DNA of 9,590 nucleotides, taken from contig WSMP01000056.1 in the NCBI GenBank assembly GCA_013316495.1, positions 1 to 9,590 of the forward strand, given 5' to 3'. Position 1 is the first letter of the stretch, and each line of letters opens with the position of its first letter. This DNA comes from Angelakisella sp. (lineage in GTDB: Bacteria > Bacillota > Clostridia > Oscillospirales > Ruminococcaceae). This document shows positions 6,013-9,590 of the stretch, in pieces. The translations under genes and the position numbers were made by a program. A model generated the notes under the pieces. It was not told the DNA's origin. It made no database searches and saw only the letters and a list, made by a program, of their open reading frames with translations.

Positions 6013-6041
6013 CTCCGGCCTTACCTTGACGGAGGGCGCAA

Positions 6042-6070
6042 GCCACTGCCTGGAGTCTTAGGCAGTAGGC
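6042..6070. other. Hairpin between the 34-bp repeats
   Basis: ACTGCCT (6045-6051) and AGGCAGT (6060-6066) form a perfect 7-bp stem with an 8-nt loop. It can be extended by GCC (6042-6044)/GGC (6068-6070) across one bulged base. No U-tract follows, so it is not a terminator; it may be part of a structured RNA or repeat unit. Confidence 0.5.
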
Positions 6071-6078
6071 CGAAGGCT

Positions 6079-6112
6079 GCCGGGGTGCCCCCGGTGTCTC
6101 GCCCTACACGGC
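6079..6112 (+). repeat. 34-bp direct repeat, second copy
   Basis: It differs from the first copy only at 6106 (A in place of G). Both lie upstream of repeat copy 2 and may belong to the same larger intergenic element, whose counterpart upstream of copy 1 would be outside the window. Confidence 0.85.
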
Positions 6113-6291
6113 AGGCGCAGGGACCTTCTGGGTGCCCGAAGGGACGCGAAGCGGCCCGTTAGGGCTACAGTGGACAAAGGCAGAGCCCCGGCCGCCTTCC
6201 GCAGAAGACGGAACTCCTTTCCGAAGGGCGCATTTTACTTTGACATGCCTTCGGCAACGTGGCCTACGGCCAATCATTCTTTTTGAAAGAA

Positions 6292-6470
6292 AAAAGAAAG
6301 GTGGAAGCCTTGCGCCCTATGTCGAGGGCGGCACCCTGGACGAGGGGCGGCGGGTCTTTTGGTGACAAACGGCGGACAGCCGTTTGGAGCTGAAAAGCCC
6401 GCCGGGCCGGTGCTAGGGGGACGCACGGGCTACCCATCAAAAACATCCCAGTGGGATGTTTTTGAGAGCA
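6292..6470 (+). repeat. Structured intergenic repeat, copy 2
   Basis: It aligns to 1-177 with net two extra bases and about 18 differences by eye. Of these, four fall in the loop of hairpin 1 (GCACCG versus ATGTCG), about three in the loop of hairpin 2 (ATCA versus GGACA), and one in the loop of hairpin 3 (GGT versus AGT). The stems of hairpins 2 and 3 are intact, and hairpin 1 loses only its outermost pair. No open frame with a ribosome binding site spans it. It lies in the divergent gap upstream of the liv promoter. Confidence 0.87.
6437..6465. terminator. Bidirectional terminator-like hairpin in repeat copy 2
   Basis: A perfect 13-bp stem (6437-6449 with 6453-6465) has a 3-nt loop, with A-tract and T-tract at the base on either side. 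It is longer than the equivalent stem in copy 1. No gene ends at it, so it may insulate the liv operon from upstream transcription or end an RNA made from the repeat itself. Confidence 0.5.
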
Positions 6471-6663
6471 CCGAAGCGAAGGCGTTGGGCTTCGTTTTGG
6501 TTGGCGCAAGGCTCGTTCCTGGACTTTGTTTTCTGGCAGCAGCAGGCACTCGCCTGCACACTTTGCAAGGATTAAGCCTCCCGTCGGGCCCCCCGCTGGT
6601 GGTTTTAGACAATTTTGTGGAATTTGATTGTTCATGTTATGCAATGATTATGGAAAAACCCAG

Positions 6664-6692
6664 TTGCAATCCCTCCTCCGGCGTATTATAAT
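6664..6692 (+). promoter_or_regulatory. Sigma-A promoter of the liv operon
   Basis: TTGCAA (6664-6669) lies 17 bp before a perfect TATAAT (6687-6692). The hexamers and spacing are identical to those of the chemoreceptor promoter at 3833-3861. Transcription would start near 6699, giving a leader of about 160 nt. Confidence 0.75.
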
Positions 6693-6698
6693 GCAGGG

Positions 6699-6860
6699 TA
6701 AGAACGGTAGCGCTTTACACTGTTACTACCCGAAAGGTAGTGTCTGCAAGCAGGGGAAAGCGCGTGCCGGACCGAAGAACAGGCTCTAAGACCCCTGTGC
6801 TTTACAACAAAGAGCCGCGGCCTCAAATGGGAAGGGCCCGCGGCTACAGAAAGGAAACGA
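6699..6860 (+). promoter_or_regulatory. Structured leader of the liv operon, riboswitch-like candidate
   Basis: The leader contains GCGCTTT (6710-6716) pairing with AAAGCGC (6757-6763) and enclosing an ACTACC/GGTAGT hairpin with a CGAAA loop (6725-6741). CAGGGG (6751-6756) can pair with CCCCTG (6792-6797). GGCTCT (6782-6787) can pair with AGAGCC (6811-6816), which competes with a strong AGCCGCGG (6813-6820)/CCGCGGCT (6838-6845) hairpin that ends a few bases before the ribosome binding site. AAAGCGC could also pair with GTGCTTT (6797-6803). No known riboswitch or T-box consensus is recognised, and no Leu/Ile/Val-rich leader peptide is seen. Regulation is inferred from fold competition only. 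Confidence 0.5.
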
Positions 6861-8081
6861 ATGAATATGAAACGTTTTGCAGCGTGCCTGCTGGCCGCCC
6901 TCATGGTTGTTGCCATGGCGGCCTGCGGTGGCAACAACAACCAGCAGTCCTCCACTCCCGGCGGCAATGCCGGTAACAGCACCTCTGCCGGAAACGACGC
7001 CCCCGCCGGAACGGTCACCATTAAGGTGGGCGGCATTGGGCCCCTCACCGGGGACCTGGCCCAGTACGGCACCGCCACCGAGTGGGGCGCCCAGGTAGCG
7101 GTGGATGAAATCAACGCCCTGAACGGGCCGATCCGCCTGGAGTACGACTTCCAGGATGACACCGGCGTGGCCGAGACCGGCGTGGCCGCCTACAACAGCC
7201 TGAAGGACTGGGATGTGGACGTCATCTATGGCACCACCACCACCGCTCCCTGCGTGGCCGTGGCCTCCGAGACCTTTGCCGACCGCTACTTCCAGCTGAC
7301 CCCCTCCGCTTCCTCCCCCGACGTCACCGCGGGCAAGGACAACGCCTTCCAGATGTGCTTCACCGACCCCGGCCAGGGTGTGGCCGCCGCCAACTACCTG
7401 AAGGACAACAATCTGGGAACTAAAATTGGCGTGATTTACAACAACGGCGACGCCTACTCCACCGGCATCGCCCAGGCCTTTGCCGAGAAGGCCAAGGAGC
7501 TGGGGTTGGATGTGGTAGCCACCCAGACCTTCCCTGCCGACACCACAACCGACTACACCGTGCAGCTGAACGCCTGCAAGGATGCCGGGGCCGATCTGAT
7601 CTTCCTGCCCATCTACTACACCCCCGCCTCCCTCATCCTGGCCCAGGCCAAGCAGATGAGCTACGCCCCCATCTTCTTCGGGGCGGACGGCATGGACGGT
7701 ATGCTGGATATGGAGGGCTTCGACAAGTCCCTGGCCGAGGGCCTGATGCTGATGACCCCCTTTAACGCCAGCGCCACCGATAGCCGCACCACCACCTTTG
7801 TGGAGAGCTACAAGAAGCTCTCCGGAGGCGTTCTCCCCAACCAGTTTGCCGCCGACGGCTACGACTGCATGTACGCCATCTACGAGGCTTGCTGCCAGAT
7901 TGAAGGGGTGGGGGAGATGGACCACAGCCAGCTGTGCGACGCCCTCATCGCCCTGTTCACCAGCGGCACCTTTAAGGTGGACGGCCTTACCGGCACCGGC
8001 ATGACCTGGCTGGAGAGCGGCGAAATCTCCAAGGACCCCGTGGTGGTCAAGGTGGAGAACGGCGCCTACATCAACGCTTAA
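6861..8081 (+). CDS. Branched-chain amino acid ABC transporter substrate-binding lipoprotein
   Basis: The 406-residue product is a LivJ/LivK-type receptor (Peripla_BP_6 fold) that captures branched-chain or related amino acids outside the membrane and delivers them to the LivHM permeases. It has a lipoprotein signal peptide (KRF, hydrophobic core, then MAAC with lipidated Cys22) and a low-complexity Asn/Ser/Gly/Pro linker at 23-50 that tethers the folded part. The first ligand-binding block is GGIGPLTGDLAQYG (57-70), followed by VDEIN (81-85). Length is typical. The ATG at 6861 has AAGGA about 5 nt upstream; the in-frame ATG at 6867 is the alternative. It is the first gene of the liv operon, after a structured leader. 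Exact ligand (Leu/Ile/Val, other amino acid, amide or urea) cannot be read from sequence. Confidence 0.95.
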   Translation: MNMKRFAACLLAALMVVAMAACGGNNNQQSSTPGGNAGNSTSAGNDAPAGTVTIKVGGIGPLTGDLAQYGTATEWGAQVAVDEINALNGPIRLEYDFQDDTGVAETGVAAYNSLKDWDVDVIYGTTTTAPCVAVASETFADRYFQLTPSASSPDVTAGKDNAFQMCFTDPGQGVAAANYLKDNNLGTKIGVIYNNGDAYSTGIAQAFAEKAKELGLDVVATQTFPADTTTDYTVQLNACKDAGADLIFLPIYYTPASLILAQAKQMSYAPIFFGADGMDGMLDMEGFDKSLAEGLMLMTPFNASATDSRTTTFVESYKKLSGGVLPNQFAADGYDCMYAIYEACCQIEGVGEMDHSQLCDALIALFTSGTFKVDGLTGTGMTWLESGEISKDPVVVKVENGAYINA

Positions 8082-8103
8082 ATAATGGGTCTTCTGTGAG
8101 CAT

Positions 8104-8142
8104 GGGGAAGGGGACCGCCGGAATTTGGCGGCCCTCTTCTCC
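8104..8142 (+). other. Intercistronic stem-loop between the binding protein and livH
   Basis: Arms 8104-8119 and 8127-8142 form a 16-bp helix with one A/C mismatch and two G/U pairs and a loop of at most 7 nt. No U-tract follows, so it is not a standard terminator. In transporter operons such hairpins often protect the upstream binding-protein mRNA from 3' exonucleases, raising its amount over the permeases; that role here is inferred. Confidence 0.55.
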
Positions 8143-8167
8143 CTATTCCCGAAAGAGAGGTGTGTAC

Positions 8168-9046
8168 ATGTCCTTCCTGAGCAACATACTCACCGGCGTC
8201 AGCCTGGGCAGCATCTACGCCATCATCGCCCTGGGCTATACCATGGTCTACGGCATTGCCAAGATGCTCAACTTTGCCCACGGGGATGTTATCATGGTGG
8301 GCGCTTTTATGTGTTTCTTTGCCACCGGCAGGTACGGCCTTCCCCCCCTGGTAAGCGTGCTGCTGGCCGTGGTGGTCTGCACCGCCCTGGGCATCATCAT
8401 AGAGGGGCTGGCCTACAAGCCCCTGCGGGAGGCACCCTCCCTGGCGGTGCTCATCACCGCCATCGGCGTCAGCTACCTGCTCCAGAACGGGGCCCAGCTG
8501 CTGTGGGGGGCGGATACCAAAACCTTCACCCCCATTGTGTCCGGCTCCCTTTCCCTGGCCGGCGGGCGGCTGAATATCTCCTATGTCTCGCTGCTGGCGA
8601 TGGCCTGCTGCCTGGTGGTGATGGTCTGCCTCACCTTCTTCACCAACCGCACCCGGATGGGCAAGGCCATGCGGGCCTGCTCTGAGGATAAAGGCGCGGC
8701 CCAGCTGATGGGCATCAATGTAAACTCCACCATCTCCATGACCTTTGCCATCGGCTCCGCCCTGGCGGCGGTGGCCGGGGTCCTTATGTGCTCCGCCTAC
8801 CCCGTCCTTTCCCCCACCACCGGCTCCCTCCCCGGCATCCGGGCCTTTACCGCCGCCGTGTTCGGGGGCATCGGCTCCATCCCTGGGGCCTTCCTGGGGG
8901 GCATCCTTTTGGGAATCATCGAGACCTTTGCCAAGGCGTACATCTCCACCGACCTTTCCGACGCGGTGGTCTTCGCGGTGCTGATCATCGTGCTGTTGGT
9001 CAAGCCTGCCGGGCTGCTGGGCAAATATGTGCCCGAAAAAGTGTGA
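8168..9046 (+). CDS. livH: Branched-chain amino acid ABC transporter permease LivH
   Basis: The 292-residue inner-membrane permease forms, with LivM, the translocation channel. It has about eight hydrophobic segments. The family's N-terminal signature is clear: SLGSIYAIIALGYTMVYG (12-29) followed by NFAHGD (35-40). The cytoplasmic coupling loop that contacts the ATPases is AMRACSEDKGAAQLMGINV (167-185), preceded by the NRTRMGK segment. Length is normal for the BPD_transp_2 family. The open frame extends 24 codons upstream, but that part covers the intercistronic stem-loop and is not protein-like. The ATG at 8168-8170 has AGAGG 7-8 nt upstream. It follows the binding-protein gene by 86 bp and precedes livM by 9 bp. 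Confidence 0.94.
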   Translation: MSFLSNILTGVSLGSIYAIIALGYTMVYGIAKMLNFAHGDVIMVGAFMCFFATGRYGLPPLVSVLLAVVVCTALGIIIEGLAYKPLREAPSLAVLITAIGVSYLLQNGAQLLWGADTKTFTPIVSGSLSLAGGRLNISYVSLLAMACCLVVMVCLTFFTNRTRMGKAMRACSEDKGAAQLMGINVNSTISMTFAIGSALAAVAGVLMCSAYPVLSPTTGSLPGIRAFTAAVFGGIGSIPGAFLGGILLGIIETFAKAYISTDLSDAVVFAVLIIVLLVKPAGLLGKYVPEKV

Positions 9047-9055
9047 GGTGACAGA

Positions 9056-9590
9056 ATGAAAAAAAGGCTAAGCAAGACCTCCATAAACGGTTTTATCAAT
9101 TATGGCATTGTCATTGCCGCTTTCCTGCTCCTCCAGCTGCTGATGGCCCAGGACATGATTTCCAATACCCTGAAAAGCCTGCTGGTGCCGGTCTGCTGCT
9201 ACATTGTTATGGCTATCTCCCTGAACCTCACCGTGGGCATTCTGGGGGAGCTGAGCTTGGGCCACGCCGGCTTTATGAGCCTGGGGGCCTTTTCCGGCAT
9301 CGTCGCCGCTATGGCCCTGCCGGAGGCCGCCCCCGGCCTGCGCCTGGTTATCGCCATCCTGGTGGGCAGCATCGCCGGGGCCCTGGGAGGCGTGCTGGTG
9401 GGGGTGCCGGTGCTGCGCCTCCAGGGGGACTACCTGGCTATCGTCACTCTGGCCTTTGGGGAGATTATCCGCAATATCATCGTGGTACTGTATGTGGGCC
9501 TGGACCAGAAGGGACTCCATATCACCACCGATTCCGCCGGCCCCGCCCTGGGGGAGGGGGGCGTGATGGTCATCAAGGGCCCCATGGGGG
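9056..9590 (+). CDS. livM: Branched-chain amino acid ABC transporter permease LivM (3' end beyond window)
   Basis: This open frame is not closed within the window; 178 codons are visible of an expected 300-350 or more. It starts MKKRLSK with ATG at 9056-9058, nine bases after the livH stop, with GAGGTG overlapping that stop, so coupled translation is likely. Hydrophobic segments lie at about 15-33, 40-60, 72-87 and 97-117. Family motifs are GELSLGHAGF (64-73), the LivM counterpart of the LivH NFAHGD region, and GDYLAIVTLAFGEI (124-137), followed by RN. It pairs with LivH to form the channel; the ATPases LivG and LivF are expected next. No frameshift is seen in the visible part. Confidence 0.93.
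   Translation, partial: MKKRLSKTSINGFINYGIVIAAFLLLQLLMAQDMISNTLKSLLVPVCCYIVMAISLNLTVGILGELSLGHAGFMSLGAFSGIVAAMALPEAAPGLRLVIAILVGSIAGALGGVLVGVPVLRLQGDYLAIVTLAFGEIIRNIIVVLYVGLDQKGLHITTDSAGPALGEGGVMVIKGPMG

Larger units (their letters stand above)
5957..6663. other. 707-bp gene-free divergent gap rich in repeats and hairpins
   Basis: This gap lies between the metal exporter (minus) and liv (plus) promoters. It holds a 34-bp direct repeat pair, repeat copy 2, and several further inverted repeats: arms 6045-6051/6060-6066, arms 6472-6477/6489-6494 followed by TTTT, and GCAGGC/GCCTGC at 6542-6557. Open frames here (for example plus 6132-6365 and minus 6264-6644) lack ribosome binding sites and run through the repeats, so I treat them as non-coding. 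No tRNA, transposase remnant or recognisable known RNA is seen. Confidence 0.6.

Noticed and set aside
5979..6112. CRISPR array
   Set aside because: Only two copies, a 66-bp interval that itself contains a hairpin, and no cas genes.
6240..6268. TTGACA at 6240-6245 as a promoter for repeat copy 2
   Set aside because: The sequence 16-18 bp downstream (CCTACG region) has no resemblance to TATAAT.
6132..6365. Plus-strand 77-codon frame and the overlapping minus-strand frame 6264-6644 in the divergent gap
   Set aside because: Both run through the structured repeat, lack ribosome binding sites, and are best explained as chance open frames in GC-rich repeat DNA.
6811..6845. T-box antiterminator or intrinsic terminator in the liv leader
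   Set aside because: The GGTGGNACCGCG T-box core is absent, and no T-tract follows the CCGCGGCT arm, so neither label is justified.

Overview
The window is GC-rich bacterial chromosomal DNA. Its Gram-positive-style AGGAGG ribosome binding sites, sigma-A-type promoters with 16-17 bp spacers, GC-rich third codon positions and gene repertoire suggest a high-GC Clostridia member of the Oscillospiraceae type (the Flavonifractor/Pseudoflavonifractor/Lawsonibacter neighbourhood). The placement is an inference from style, not from a marker gene.

Left part (1-5028 and on to 5871) is all on the minus strand. Reading in the direction of transcription from the right: a membrane metal exporter of the ArsP_2/putative manganese transporter family (5029-5871, TTG start) with a Fur-like operator at its promoter; a leucine-rich-repeat protein with a C-terminal domain resembling Imm1-type immunity proteins (3943-4935); a Cache-type methyl-accepting chemotaxis protein (1938-3620) followed by a strong intrinsic terminator; and glyA (514-1767) translationally coupled to a small membrane-anchored zinc-ribbon protein (244-504). 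Each unit except the zinc-ribbon gene has its own recognisable promoter. The GlyA operon runs out into an intergenic repeat element (copy 1, 1-177).

Right part (6664-9590) is on the plus strand and is the start of a branched-chain amino acid ABC transporter operon: a substrate-binding lipoprotein (6861-8081), a LivH-type permease (8168-9046) and a LivM-type permease cut by the window end (9056-9590). The ATPase genes livG/livF would be expected just beyond the window. The operon is preceded by a sigma-A promoter and a structured leader of about 160 nt with competing helices.

The divergent gap between the metal exporter and the liv operon (5957-6663) has no convincing gene. It holds a second copy of the intergenic repeat (6292-6470, roughly 90% identical to copy 1, with many differences falling in hairpin loops) and a 34-bp direct repeat at an exact 100-bp offset. 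The most interesting unexplained signals are this structured repeat family, the liv leader, and an antisense promoter plus terminator that bracket the LRR gene on the opposite strand. Nothing here looks like a phage, CRISPR or classical mobile element.
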